Below, in pieces: positions 8,038 through 16,955 of a stretch of 64,000 bases of DNA. Both the position numbers and the translations under genes were made by a program. The notes below the pieces were generated by a model. It was not told the DNA's origin, ran no database searches, and was given only the letters and a program-made list of their open reading frames with translations. The number at the start of each line of letters is the position of its first letter. Position 1 is the first letter of the stretch. Origin of the DNA: DASWZN01 sp036404435 (GTDB lineage: Bacteria; Acidobacteriota; Terriglobia; Bryobacterales; Bryobacteraceae); the NCBI GenBank assembly GCA_036404435.1, contig DASWZN010000068.1, forward strand, positions 1 through 64,000, read 5' to 3'.

Positions 8038-8919
8038 TCAGCTTGCCGAGACTTGCCGCAACAGGCGCTCGGCTTCCTTGCGAGGCGGATCGTCTGGCGT
8101 CAGGGCAGACTCCAGGTACTGCTTGAGCAACTGCTTGGCGAGACCCAGGTTGCGGCCGGTTGTGATGTAAACCCAGGCGCGAGCGAACAGGATTCTGGGA
8201 GAGCCGGGAGCGATGGACTCGGCTCGGCGGAACGCTTCGTCACTCTCCTGGTAGCGGCCGGCCTTAGCGAGCATCTTGGCCAGATCGATCAGCCGGCCGG
8301 CCTGGCGGGGCGCCAGGTCAATGGCGCGGCGGAGCTGCTCCTCGGCGGTGTGGTCTTCCTTCCGTTTCTCGGCGAGCCGCGATTGCGCCCAATGCCCCTC
8401 GGCGGGGTCCACTTCGGCCATGCGCGCCGCCAGCTTGGAGGCTCGATCCAAGCCGCCACCGAGAAAGCCTGGCGCATCCAGGTAATACTCGAACAAGTCG
8501 CTGATCGCGTCCATGTTACGGGGGTCGAGCTGCACCGCCTTCTCGAAGCTATCTCTGGCCCTGGCGGCATAGCCCGGCGCGGTCAGAAAGCTGGAAGTCT
8601 CCGCGCGCCGTCCGAAGGCCCTCCCCAGCCACAGGTGATAGTCGGATTCCCCAGGCCTGAGCGCGACGGCCTTTTGGAAGAAATCGCCGGCTTTCTTGGG
8701 GTCGCCCTGCATGTAATAGCACATCCCGGTAAGGTGATAGGTGGCCGCATCCTGCTGAGGAAGAGGCCGCAACAGTCTCAGGGCAGCTTCGTAGTCCGTG
8801 CGCTGGTACAGCTCGCGCGCCTGGTCGAGCGGCGACGCCGCAAGTGCATACGTGGCCCCGATAACCAGCCCCGCGAGGCTACAACCCAGCTTTCGTGAGA
8901 TCCCGCTCACGGCTCCCAT
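8038..8919 (-). CDS. Exported TPR-repeat protein
   Basis: 293 residues. A signal sequence (residues about 1-28, ending ALAASP) is followed by tetratricopeptide-like helices: DYEAALRLLRPLP, YHLTGMCYYMQGDPKKAGDFFQKAV, PGESDYHLWLGRAFG, ARARDSFEKAVQLDP and GRYQESDEAFRRAESIAPG. TPR arrays mediate protein-protein contacts; the partner is not known. The 3-nt gap to the MacB-type permease implies joint expression and possibly a periplasmic accessory role for that permease. The ATG is preceded by GGCGGTAGCGTAAA, which contains no convincing Shine-Dalgarno sequence. Confidence 0.8.
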   Translation of the reverse strand: MGAVSGISRKLGCSLAGLVIGATYALAASPLDQARELYQRTDYEAALRLLRPLPQQDAATYHLTGMCYYMQGDPKKAGDFFQKAVALRPGESDYHLWLGRAFGRRAETSSFLTAPGYAARARDSFEKAVQLDPRNMDAISDLFEYYLDAPGFLGGGLDRASKLAARMAEVDPAEGHWAQSRLAEKRKEDHTAEEQLRRAIDLAPRQAGRLIDLAKMLAKAGRYQESDEAFRRAESIAPGSPRILFARAWVYITTGRNLGLAKQLLKQYLESALTPDDPPRKEAERLLRQVSAS

Positions 8920-8977
8920 TTTACGCTACCGCCTTAATCTTATCGATGCAATGGAGAGTCGATTGGGTACAGTACTC

Positions 8978-9649
8978 TTAAGAGCCCGCGGCACGGAAGA
9001 CCGCGAATTTCCCCACAAGTTGGCCGGAAGCCGCCTGGGTGGAAACGAAGAGGATTCGCTCGTCGCCGAGCTGGACGTACAGGTCGAGCTTGCCATCGCC
9101 GTCCAGGTCTCCGGCCCACAGAATCTCCCAGACGGGTTCATCGGCATCCTCCGGAGCGGAGTACAGCGTCTGGGTGACGCCATTCGACACCAGCTCGATC
9201 GAAGAGCCTGCCATATTGTCGTCGCCGCGGCGGCGAGGGTTGGCCACGCGCAGCACGAATTGCTGGCTTCCGATGTTGAGCTTGATCTGCTCCCCGTTGC
9301 GCAATGAGCGCTGCTCGAGGTCCCGAAAGCCGTCTACGGAGGAGACCCGAAGGTCCTCGCCGCCCCGTACCAGGAAGACGGGATGGCCGCCGCCGCGGAC
9401 CGAGATCTCGCGGCCGGTGCGCTGGTCCGGGCCGTCCACGGGTTCGTCCCGAACCGTCTTCACGTCCACCGTTGCGTCCCGCCACGCATAGCCCTTTCCT
9501 TCGGGGAACAACCCAAGCCACGTACCGGCGTCGGCATCGGAGACTTCGCCGGCGTGAAACGTGCCCGCCTCGATCAGCCGGCGCTGCTCCGCCGGCGGCG
9601 CGAAGCCCCAGAGCATCGCTGCGCACACGACCGCTGCTCGCAGGACCAT
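8978..9649 (-). CDS. Exported hypothetical protein with an EF-hand-like Asp motif
   Basis: 223 residues. Residues 1-18 form a signal peptide (MVLRAAVVCAAMLWGFA). No family is recognised for the body. Near the C-terminus is WAGDLDGDGKLDLYVQLGD, an FG-GAP or EF-hand-like Ca-binding loop of the type DxDGDGxxD found in secreted acidobacterial proteins. The gene sits 58 nt upstream of the TPR gene on the same strand and may lead that operon. A TACAAT hexamer lies 10 nt before the ATG. The protein is likely periplasmic or exported; role unknown. Confidence 0.7.
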   Translation of the reverse strand: MVLRAAVVCAAMLWGFAPPAEQRRLIEAGTFHAGEVSDADAGTWLGLFPEGKGYAWRDATVDVKTVRDEPVDGPDQRTGREISVRGGGHPVFLVRGGEDLRVSSVDGFRDLEQRSLRNGEQIKLNIGSQQFVLRVANPRRRGDDNMAGSSIELVSNGVTQTLYSAPEDADEPVWEILWAGDLDGDGKLDLYVQLGDERILFVSTQAASGQLVGKFAVFRAAGS

Positions 9650-9659
9650 ACGGCCAGAA

Positions 9660-9665
9660 ATTGTA
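9660..9665 (-). promoter_or_regulatory. Putative -10 element of the exported protein gene
   Basis: TACAAT on the minus strand ends 10 nt before the ATG at 9649. No clear -35. Confidence 0.4.
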
Positions 9666-9685
9666 CCGAAAACGGGAGCGGGGTG

Positions 9686-9707
9686 GGGCAGGCCGTTTGG
9701 CCTGCCC
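9686..9707. repeat. Palindromic repeat (CAGGCC family)
   Basis: Perfect 9-bp arms GGGCAGGCC and GGCCTGCCC around a 4-nt loop. Related palindromes occur at 23785, 43337 and 54893. Confidence 0.7.
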
Positions 9708-9991
9708 TTGGCACTGGTCCGCGACCGACCCCCGGTCGGCCTGGCAGTTGCACCGACGATTTGTCAGGAAGCAAGCGGGTCCAGGGGGTCCGCCCCACAA
9801 TCATGGGGAAACGCACCACACAGCCCCGTTGCGGCATATCTCGCCTGGCCGGCTGGGGGATTTGCCCCAGGGCGGCCCTTACGATCCCGCTATCCTCAAC
9901 AAGAATCAAGGAGCTGGGCTGGCAGGCAGCGTGCTCCTCGATTCAGGCAGCCAGCAGTGCGGGCCAGCAGCATCATCGGGTCAAAAAATCC

Positions 9992-9997
9992 TATACT
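9992..9997 (+). promoter_or_regulatory. nifJ: Putative -10 element for nifJ
   Basis: TATACT, about 65 nt upstream of the nifJ ATG. This would give a leader of about 60 nt carrying the GAAGGAAGAG ribosome-binding site. Confidence 0.4.
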
Positions 9998-10061
9998 AGA
10001 AACTTAGCGCCTGCCCCCCTGTTTTGGGCCTAAGCACACCGAAGGAAGAGATCGGAATCGA

Positions 10062-13000
10062 ATGACACGACCTAAAGTAACCATTGACGGCAACGAAGCG
10101 GCAGCTTACTCGGCGTACCACGTCAGCGAAGTCTGCGCCATCTATCCCATTACTCCTTCCTCTCCCATGGGAGAGTGGGCCGACGAGTGGTCGGCCAAGG
10201 GGAAAGCGAACATCTGGGGCGCCGTGCCCACGGTGGTCGAGATGCAGAGCGAGGGCGGCGCCGCCGGAGCGTTGCACGGAGCGTTGCAGACCGGGGCTCT
10301 GGCCACCACCTTCACCGCCTCCCAGGGCCTGCTCCTGATGATCCCCAACATGTTCAAGATCGCGGGCGAGCTTACCTCCGCGGTCATCCATGTGACGGCC
10401 CGCACTCTGGCCACCCACGCCCTGTCCATTTTCGGCGACCACGGCGACGTCATGGCCTGCCGCCAGACCGGCTTCGCGCTGCTGGCGTCGAACTCGGTTC
10501 AGGAAGCGATGGACTTCGCGTTGCTCGCCCACGCCGCCACGCTCGAAGCCCGCGTGCCGTTCCTGCACTACTTCGACGGCTTCCGCACCTCGCACGAAGT
10601 GGCCAAGGTCGAGCAGCTCACCAAGGAAGACCTGCACGCCATGATCCCGGACGAGCTGGTGCGTAAGCACCGCGAGCGCGCCATGTCCCCGGACCGGCCC
10701 GTGCTGCGCGGCACCGCCCAGAACCCCGACGTCTTCTTCCAGGCGCGCGAGGCGTGCAACCCGTACTACGCCGCATGCCCCGCCATCGTTCAGAACGTGA
10801 TGGATAAGTTCGCCCAGCTCACCGGCCGCCAGTACGGCCTGTTCGAGTACCTGGGCGCGCCGGACGCCGAGCGCGTCGTGGTGGTGATGGGCTCGGGCGC
10901 CGAAGTGGCGCAGGAAGCGGTCGAATACCTCACCGCCCGCGGCGAGAAGATCGGCATCGTCAAGGTCCACCTGTATCGCCCCTTCTCGGTGGATCACTTC
11001 ATCGCGGCGCTGCCCGCCACGCTGAAATCGATCGCCGTTCTCGATCGCACCAAGGAGCCGGGCGCAGTCGGGGATCCGCTTTACACCGACGTGATTGCCG
11101 CCATCAGCGAAGCCTTCGGCGCCGGCCAGACGGCGTTCAAGCAGTTCCCCAAGATCGTCGCCGGCCGGTACGGCCTGTCTTCGAAGGACTTCACGCCGGC
11201 CCAGGTCAAGGCCGTCTTCGACGAGCTGGCCAAGCACGCCCCCAAGAACCACTTCACGGTCGGCATCGTCGACGACGTCGGCCACAGCAGCCTGGACTAC
11301 GATCCGGCGTTCTCGACCGAGGATCCCAAGACCGTCCGGGCGCTGTTCTACGGCCTCGGGTCGGACGGCACCGTGGGCGCCAACAAAAACTCCATCAAGA
11401 TCATCGGCGAGGACACGGACAACTACGCGCAGGGCTACTTCGTCTACGATTCGAAGAAGGCCGGCGCCGTCACCATTTCGCACCTGCGCTTCGGCCCCAA
11501 ACCGATTCACTCCAGCTACCTGATCGGTCATGCCAGCTTCGTGGCCTGCCACCAGTTTTCCTTCCTGGAGCGCATCGACATGCTGCGGGCGGCGCGGCCC
11601 GGCGCCACGTTCCTCCTCAACAGCTCCTTCGGTCCCGATGAGGTCTGGGACCAGCTTCCACGCACCGTCCAGAAGCAGATCATCGACAAGAAGCTGAAGT
11701 TCTATGTGGTGGACGGATATTTGGTCGCCGAGAAGGCCGGCATGGGCCGGCGCATCAACACCATCATGCAGACCTGCTTCTTCGCCATCAGCGACATTTT
11801 GCCGCGCGAGGAAGCCATCGACGCCATCAAGAAGGCCATCGAGAAGACTTACGGCAAGCGCGGCGAGGCTGTGGTGAAGAAGAACTTCGAGGCCGTGGAC
11901 ATGGCCCTCGATCATATGCACGAAGTCGCGGTGCCGGCCCAGGTATCTAGCGCTTTCGAGATGCGCCGCGCCGTTCCCGAAGAAGCACCCGCGTTCGTCC
12001 AGAACGTTCTGGGCCGAATCTATGCCGGCTACGGAGACGACCTGCCGGTGAGCGCCTTCCCGCCCGACGGCACCTTCCCCACCGCCACCGCGCAATGGGA
12101 GCGCCGCAACATCGCCCTCGAAATCCCGGTTTGGGACGAGGCCCTCTGCATACAGTGCGGCAAGTGCGTGATGGTCTGCCCGCATGCCTGCATCCGCGCC
12201 AAAGTTTACGCTTCGGACCTCGCCGCGGGCGCACCGGCCACCTTCAAATCCACCGCGGCGCGCTGGCGCGAATTCAAAGACAAGAAATACACGCTGCAAG
12301 TCGCGCCGGAGGATTGCACCGGCTGCGGCTTGTGCGTCGAGGTCTGCCCGGTCAAGAGCAAGAACGAGGTGAAGCACAAGGCCATCAACATGGCCGCGCA
12401 GCCGCCGCTCCGCCAGCCGGAGTCCGAGAACTGGGACTTCTTCAAGAAGCTGCCCGAAATGGACCGCAAGGTTCTGAGCCTGGCGCAAATCAAGGACTCG
12501 CAGTTGCTCCTGCCGTTGTTCGAGTTCTCCGGAGCCTGCGCCGGCTGCGGCGAGACTCCCTACCTCCGCCTCATGACCTCGCTTTTCGGCGACCGCGCCA
12601 TCTGCGCCAACGCCACCGGCTGCTCGTCGATCTACGGCGGCAACCTGCCCACCACGCCTTACTGCATCAACAAGGACGGCCGCGGCCCCACCTGGTCGAA
12701 CTCGCTGTTTGAGGATTGCGCCGAGTTCGCCCTCGGCATGCGGGTCTCCATCGATCAGCAGAAGAGGTACGCCGAGCAGTTGCTCGCGGGTATGGCCTCC
12801 GTCGTCGGCGACGAACTGGTCAAGGCGATTCTCGGCGCCGAGCAGAAGACCGAGCGCGACATCGAAGAGCAGCGCGCACGAGTCGCGATTCTCAAGCAGA
12901 AGATCGCGGATCTGAAAACCGCCCAGGCTCTCGACTTGGCGGCCTGTGCGGACGTCCTGGTGAAGAAGAGCGTTTGGGGCATCGGCGGCGACGGCTGGGC

Positions 13001-13670
13001 CTACGACATCGGCTACGGCGGCCTCGATCACGTTCTGGCGAGCGGCGCCAACGTGAACCTGCTGGTCCTCGACACCGAGGTCTATTCCAATACGGGCGGC
13101 CAGGCGTCCAAGGCGACGCCCTTAGGGGCGGTGGCGAAGTTCGCCTTCGGCGGCAAGCCGCGCCCGAAGAAAGACCTCGCCATGATGGCGATCAACTACG
13201 GCAACGTCTACGTCGCCAAGATCGCCTTCGGCGCAAACGATATGCAGACCCAGAAGGCGTTCCTCGAGGCGGAAGCCTACGACGGGCCGTCCATCCTGAT
13301 CTGCTACTCCCACTGCATCGCCCACGGCTACGACCTGGTCCACGGCCTCGATCAGCAGAAGGCCGCGGTGCAGAGCGGCTACTGGCCGCTGTTCCGTTAC
13401 AATCCGGAGCTGGCCAAGCAGGGCAAGAACCCGTTCCAGCTCGATTCGCGCGCGCCCGCCCTGCCGCTCGACAAGTACATTTACAGCGAAACCCGCTACT
13501 CCATGCTGCGGCTCAGCCAGCCCGAGCACGCCAAGGCGCTCTACGATCTGGCCCAGGAGAGCGTGAACAGCCGCTGGAAGCTCTACGAGTACATGGCCGC
13601 GATGCCCGGCGATGGCGGCGCCAACGGTTCCGCCCAGCCGGTCCCCGTTGCGAAAGAGGAGAACAAGTAA
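10062..13670 (+). CDS. nifJ: Pyruvate:ferredoxin (flavodoxin) oxidoreductase
   Basis: 1202 residues, the standard length of the fused homodimeric enzyme. Domains in order: the pyruvate/TPP pyrimidine-binding domain starting DGNEAAAYSAYHVSE with YPITPSSPMGEWAD; domain II; the gamma domain (KIIGEDTDNYAQGYFVYDSKKAGAV region); two 4Fe-4S motifs, CIQCGKCVMVCPH near residue 695 and CTGCGLCVEVCPV near 752; a further cluster site CAGCGETPY; and the TPP-binding GDGWAYDIGYGGLDHV. It oxidatively decarboxylates pyruvate to acetyl-CoA and CO2 with reduction of ferredoxin or flavodoxin, or runs in reverse. This indicates anaerobic or microaerobic carbon metabolism, or an oxygen-tolerant variant. The stop overlaps the next start (TAATG). 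Confidence 0.97.
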   Translation: MTRPKVTIDGNEAAAYSAYHVSEVCAIYPITPSSPMGEWADEWSAKGKANIWGAVPTVVEMQSEGGAAGALHGALQTGALATTFTASQGLLLMIPNMFKIAGELTSAVIHVTARTLATHALSIFGDHGDVMACRQTGFALLASNSVQEAMDFALLAHAATLEARVPFLHYFDGFRTSHEVAKVEQLTKEDLHAMIPDELVRKHRERAMSPDRPVLRGTAQNPDVFFQAREACNPYYAACPAIVQNVMDKFAQLTGRQYGLFEYLGAPDAERVVVVMGSGAEVAQEAVEYLTARGEKIGIVKVHLYRPFSVDHFIAALPATLKSIAVLDRTKEPGAVGDPLYTDVIAAISEAFGAGQTAFKQFPKIVAGRYGLSSKDFTPAQVKAVFDELAKHAPKNHFTVGIVDDVGHSSLDYDPAFSTEDPKTVRALFYGLGSDGTVGANKNSIKIIGEDTDNYAQGYFVYDSKKAGAVTISHLRFGPKPIHSSYLIGHASFVACHQFSFLERIDMLRAARPGATFLLNSSFGPDEVWDQLPRTVQKQIIDKKLKFYVVDGYLVAEKAGMGRRINTIMQTCFFAISDILPREEAIDAIKKAIEKTYGKRGEAVVKKNFEAVDMALDHMHEVAVPAQVSSAFEMRRAVPEEAPAFVQNVLGRIYAGYGDDLPVSAFPPDGTFPTATAQWERRNIALEIPVWDEALCIQCGKCVMVCPHACIRAKVYASDLAAGAPATFKSTAARWREFKDKKYTLQVAPEDCTGCGLCVEVCPVKSKNEVKHKAINMAAQPPLRQPESENWDFFKKLPEMDRKVLSLAQIKDSQLLLPLFEFSGACAGCGETPYLRLMTSLFGDRAICANATGCSSIYGGNLPTTPYCINKDGRGPTWSNSLFEDCAEFALGMRVSIDQQKRYAEQLLAGMASVVGDELVKAILGAEQKTERDIEEQRARVAILKQKIADLKTAQALDLAACADVLVKKSVWGIGGDGWAYDIGYGGLDHVLASGANVNLLVLDTEVYSNTGGQASKATPLGAVAKFAFGGKPRPKKDLAMMAINYGNVYVAKIAFGANDMQTQKAFLEAEAYDGPSILICYSHCIAHGYDLVHGLDQQKAAVQSGYWPLFRYNPELAKQGKNPFQLDSRAPALPLDKYIYSETRYSMLRLSQPEHAKALYDLAQESVNSRWKLYEYMAAMPGDGGANGSAQPVPVAKEENK

Positions 13671-14665
13671 TGGACCTCACGACGAAATATCTCGGACTCA
13701 CGCTGAAGAATCCGGTGGTGGTTTCGGCCTCTCCACTCTCGGAGAATCTCGGCAACATCAAGAAGATGGAGCAGGCCGGGGCGGCGGCGGTGGTCATGCA
13801 CTCGCTGTTCGAGGAGCAGATCGAGCGGGAAGGCGCGGATCTCGACCGCAGCCTCTCGACCGGCGAAAGCTACGCCGAGTCGCTCTCCTATTTCCCGGAT
13901 ATGGGCGGCTACAAGATCGGCCCGGAAACCTATCTGGAGAACCTCGCCCAGGCTAAAGCGTCCGTGAAGATTCCGATCATCGCCAGCCTCAATGGCGCTT
14001 CGACCGGCGGCTGGACGCGCTACGCGAAGAAGATGCAGGAAGCCGGCGCGGACGCTCTCGAGCTCAACATCTACACCATTCCGACCGATCCGAGGGTCAA
14101 TGCGGCCGAGATCGAGCAGTCCTACTGCGACCTGGTGCGGGATGTGAAAGCCACCGTGCAGATCCCAGTGGCCGTCAAGCTGTGCCCGTACTTCAGCGCG
14201 ATGGTGAACATGGCGTTTCAGCTCGACCAGGCCGGCGCCGACGGGCTGGTGCTCTTCAATCGCTTCTACCAGCCCGATTTCGACCTGGAGGCGCTGGAGG
14301 TCGTTCCCAGCCTGCAACTCAGCACTTCGTACGAGCTGCTGCTGCGGCTGCACTGGGTGGCCGTCCTTCACGGCAGGGTGCGGCCGGACCTGGCCATCAC
14401 CGGCGGCGTCCACACCTCCTACGATGTGCTGAAGGCGATGATGGCCGGCGCGCAGGTGACCATGATGGCGTCGGCGATTCTGAAGCGCGGCATCGACTAC
14501 ATCGCGACGGTGCTGGGCGAGCTCCAGACGTGGATGGAAGAGCACGAATACGAATCCATCCAGCAGATGCAGGGCTCGATGAGCCAGAAGTCGGTGGCGG
14601 ATCCGAAGTCGTTCCTGCGCGGGAATTACCTGAAGGTTCTCAGTTCGTACGCCCTGCGGGCGTAG
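13670..14665 (+). CDS. Dihydroorotate dehydrogenase-like protein
   Basis: 331 residues from the ATG at 13670, which shares one base with the nifJ stop (TAATG). The N-terminus MDLTTKYLGLTLKNPVVVSASPLS and the TIM-barrel segments IPIIASLNG, GADALELNIY, VAVKLCPYFS, GADGLVLFNRFYQPDFD and LAITGGVHTSYDVLKAMMAGA match the FMN-binding DHOD-like group that often travels with PFOR. It is probably not the pyrimidine pathway enzyme: DHOD-like proteins in this position are of unproven function, possibly an oxidoreductase partner of PFOR. Transcription probably ends at the strong terminator 21 nt downstream. Confidence 0.88.
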   Translation: MDLTTKYLGLTLKNPVVVSASPLSENLGNIKKMEQAGAAAVVMHSLFEEQIEREGADLDRSLSTGESYAESLSYFPDMGGYKIGPETYLENLAQAKASVKIPIIASLNGASTGGWTRYAKKMQEAGADALELNIYTIPTDPRVNAAEIEQSYCDLVRDVKATVQIPVAVKLCPYFSAMVNMAFQLDQAGADGLVLFNRFYQPDFDLEALEVVPSLQLSTSYELLLRLHWVAVLHGRVRPDLAITGGVHTSYDVLKAMMAGAQVTMMASAILKRGIDYIATVLGELQTWMEEHEYESIQQMQGSMSQKSVADPKSFLRGNYLKVLSSYALRA

Positions 14666-14685
14666 GTGTCCTCGCTCCCTCCTCG

Positions 14686-14717
14686 AAGGCCGCGGCCGCA
14701 AGGCCGCGGCCTTTTTT
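14686..14717 (+). terminator. Strong intrinsic terminator of the nifJ operon
   Basis: A perfect 12-bp stem (14686-14697 with 14702-14713) closed by a GCAA tetraloop and followed by a T-run. It lies 21 nt after the DHOD-like stop. Confidence 0.92.
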
Positions 14718-14744
14718 GTGGCTGGCCAAGAATGCGGTTGGATG

Positions 14745-14750
14745 TATAAT
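14745..14750 (+). promoter_or_regulatory. Putative -10 element of the VWFA gene
   Basis: TATAAT shortly after the terminator and 50 nt before the preferred ATG at 14801. No good -35. Confidence 0.4.
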
Positions 14751-14800
14751 CGACACCGAGCCAGGGTGGCAAAATGGGAACCCTGATTGAGGTGCCTCGC

Positions 14801-15871
14801 ATGAATGCCCGGTGCATAGGTTGCGTCTGCCTACTCTGCTTTTCGCTTCTATTTGCAGGGCAGAATCGACCCGCTGGGCAGTCCGAACCTGCTTCGCCTG
14901 CCAGTGCGACTCGCCAAATCACGCTCGATGTGGTTGTGACCGACACGTCCGGAACTCAGCTCCGCGGCCTCGAACAGCGGGACTTCACGCTTCTGGACAA
15001 CAAACAGCCGCAAAAGATCACTTCTTTTCGTGCGGTTGAGGGTGGGACCGCAACGGCCGATCCGCCTGTGGAAGTGGTTTTGCTCGTCGATGAGGTCAAC
15101 GCTTCCTTCACACGCGTAGCGTCCGCACGAACGGAAATCGTGAAGTTCCTGGGGCGAAACGGCGGGCAGCTTGCCCTCCCTGTATCCATGGTCTTTCTTA
15201 CCGATTCGGGGACAACGATCGGGAAGACATCGTCTCGAGATGGAAACGTCTTGATTGCAGAACTGAACCAGACGGGATCCGGCCTGCGCACAATTGGCAG
15301 GTCACAAGGGTTTTACGGCGCCCAGGAGCGGCTGGGTCTCTGTCTTCACTCGCTCGGGCAGTTCGCCGACGATCAAGCGGCAAGGCCCGGACGAAAACTC
15401 GTGGTCTGGATTAGTCCGGGCTGGCCCCTTTTTTCCGGCCCGGGCGTGGATCTGAGCTCAAAGGCCCAGCAGTGGGTCTTCGAGTCCATCGTCGCTCTTT
15501 CGGACAGGCTGCGACGGGCTCGAATTACTCTTTACATCGTCGATCCGTTGGGGCTGACGGGCGCGGGCGGATTTCGAACGGCAGCTTATAAGCTGTTCTT
15601 AAAACCAGTAACTACCGTAAGACAGGCGCGGCTTGGGAATCTGGGACTGCAGATTCTCGCGCATCAAAGTGGAGGCCTGGTTCTCAATTCAAGTAACGAT
15701 GTAGCGGGCGAGATCGCAAGGTGCTTTGCGGACGCGAACGCTTTTTACGTCCTCTCCTTTGACGGCCTTGCCGGAGACGGCCCCAACGAGTACCATGCGA
15801 TCGACGTCAAGGTCGACCGGCCCGGGCTGGCGGCGCGCACGCGATCCGGGTATTACGCTCAGCCAGAATAG
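14801..15871 (+). CDS. Exported VWFA-related protein (acidobacterial type)
   Basis: 356 residues from ATG 14801, preceded by TGAGG; ATG 14774 in the same frame is an alternative. Signal peptide at residues about 1-20 (CVCLLCFSLLFAG). The mature start RQITLDVVVTDTSGTQLRGLEQRDFTLLDNKQPQKI is the hallmark N-terminal beta-domain of the family, followed by a VWA-like fold whose MIDAS-type segment is VVLLVDEVNASF rather than DxSxS, so metal binding may be lost. The end YHAIDVKVDRPGLAARTRSGYYA is also family-typical. These secreted proteins are abundant in Acidobacteriota and have no known function. It stands alone between a terminator and an opposing gene. Confidence 0.85.
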   Translation: MNARCIGCVCLLCFSLLFAGQNRPAGQSEPASPASATRQITLDVVVTDTSGTQLRGLEQRDFTLLDNKQPQKITSFRAVEGGTATADPPVEVVLLVDEVNASFTRVASARTEIVKFLGRNGGQLALPVSMVFLTDSGTTIGKTSSRDGNVLIAELNQTGSGLRTIGRSQGFYGAQERLGLCLHSLGQFADDQAARPGRKLVVWISPGWPLFSGPGVDLSSKAQQWVFESIVALSDRLRRARITLYIVDPLGLTGAGGFRTAAYKLFLKPVTTVRQARLGNLGLQILAHQSGGLVLNSSNDVAGEIARCFADANAFYVLSFDGLAGDGPNEYHAIDVKVDRPGLAARTRSGYYAQPE

Positions 15872-16048
15872 GCGACAGCGCTCGATTGTGGCCGCCACGG
15901 CGGTTGCTCTGCGAGCGCCTTTTGTTCGTCGCGACGGGAGGGTCCTGGCCTCCCAGGTCCTTACGATCCGCTAGCGCACGATCGGCGGTGCGTGGTCCAG
16001 GACTTGCCCGCTATCGGTTCGCGGCGGGCGCATCGTCCATCGCTCCCC

Positions 16049-16873
16049 CTACACCTTCTGTACCCGCCGCAATGTGTAGATCTCCGAATTGATGTTCGAG
16101 TTCTCCAGGCGCTTCCAGTCGTCGGCGACGTGGATGAGCTTCCCGCTGATGTGATTCGAACGCGAGGAGGCCAGGAAAAGCGCGAGCTGGATCTGTTTCT
16201 CGGGCGCGACTCCACCGCCGATGCGCAACTGCAGGGCCTCGTCGTGCGCTTTCCATCCGGCGCGCTCCTCGCCGGCGTGCAGGATCTGGTCGGTCATGTG
16301 ACTGTAGGTGAGGCCGGGCGCGATGCAGTTTGCCTGGATGTTGTGGTCGCGCACTTCCTCCGCCAGCGTCTCCACCAGGCGCACCACGGCGGCCTTCGAG
16401 GTGGCATAAGCCGAGAAGTTGGGCCGCGGCGTCATGTCGCCCTCGCCCGACAGCACCAGGATCTTGCCGCCGCGCCTTTCGATCATGCCCGGGAGCACGG
16501 CCCGGCAACTGTGCATGACACCCAGAAGATTGGTCTGGATCGCCTCCGCCCAGGCCTTGGGAGCGTTCTCCGCCAGCGGGCCGATCGGCCCCTGGACGGC
16601 GGCCGACGCCACCAGCACGTGGACGCCTCCGAAGTGCGAGCGCATGCGCTCGGCGGCGGCGCTCATCTGCTCGAAATCGCACACGTCCGCGCGGATGCGA
16701 AGCGCAATGCCTCCGGCGTGTTCGATCTCGAGGTGCGCCAGGTCCAGCTCCGCCTTGCTGCGCGCCAGCAGGCCCACGCGCGCGCCTGCCTCCGCGAAGC
16801 CGAGCGCCAGCCGCTTCCCGATCCCGCGTCCCGCGCCTGTGACCAGTACCGATGTGTCTTTGAGCGATGTCAC
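16049..16873 (-). CDS. Short-chain dehydrogenase/reductase (SDR)
   Basis: 274 residues. A classical SDR: cofactor motif TGAGRGIGKRLA (residues 12-23), DVCDF for the adenine-ring region, ASAAVQG in place of NNAG, the catalytic Ser in LVLSGEGD, and YATSK with catalytic Tyr and Lys. The Arg at the end of beta-2 (LLARSKAEL) suggests NADP(H) preference. The tail after residue 240 (ENSNINSEIYTLRRVQKV) is not typical. It catalyses an NAD(P)-dependent oxidation or reduction of an unknown alcohol or ketone. It is monocistronic, divergent from the ADOP permease, with 55-82 nt between the starts. Confidence 0.9.
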   Translation of the reverse strand: MTSLKDTSVLVTGAGRGIGKRLALGFAEAGARVGLLARSKAELDLAHLEIEHAGGIALRIRADVCDFEQMSAAAERMRSHFGGVHVLVASAAVQGPIGPLAENAPKAWAEAIQTNLLGVMHSCRAVLPGMIERRGGKILVLSGEGDMTPRPNFSAYATSKAAVVRLVETLAEEVRDHNIQANCIAPGLTYSHMTDQILHAGEERAGWKAHDEALQLRIGGGVAPEKQIQLALFLASSRSNHISGKLIHVADDWKRLENSNINSEIYTLRRVQKV

Positions 16874-16934
16874 GCCTCACCGTCCCACAGCCAGAGTAGT
16901 ACAAGGCGGGCGCGTTGGGAAGCGTCGAATGTCG

Positions 16935-16940
16935 TATACT
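16935..16940 (+). promoter_or_regulatory. Putative -10 element of the ADOP permease gene
   Basis: TATACT, 15 nt upstream of ATG 16956. It overlaps the upstream in-frame ATG at 16929, which supports 16956 as the real start. Confidence 0.4.
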
Positions 16941-16955
16941 CTGATCCGGAACTCG

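Larger units (their letters stand above)
9650..10061. other. 412-nt divergent intergenic region
   Basis: It separates the minus-strand exported protein from the plus-strand nifJ. It contains the minus-strand TACAAT (9660-9665), a perfect palindrome (9686-9707), and the plus-strand TATACT (9992-9997) with a ribosome-binding site for nifJ (GAAGGAAGAG, 10041-10050). No gene is supported in it. Confidence 0.6.

Noticed and set aside
6580..8898. Plus-strand ORF (772 residues) opposite the MacB and TPR genes
   Set aside because: His/Asp/Arg-rich shadow without recognisable domain.
9996..13031. Long minus-strand ORF (1011 residues) opposite nifJ
   Set aside because: Composition is Arg/Gly/Val-rich with no family motif; nifJ on the other strand is unmistakable. 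High GC with codon bias produces such shadows.
13670..14665. Assignment as true PyrD (pyrimidine biosynthesis)
   Set aside because: The protein belongs to the DHOD-like group linked with PFOR; the pathway role is not supported by neighbours.
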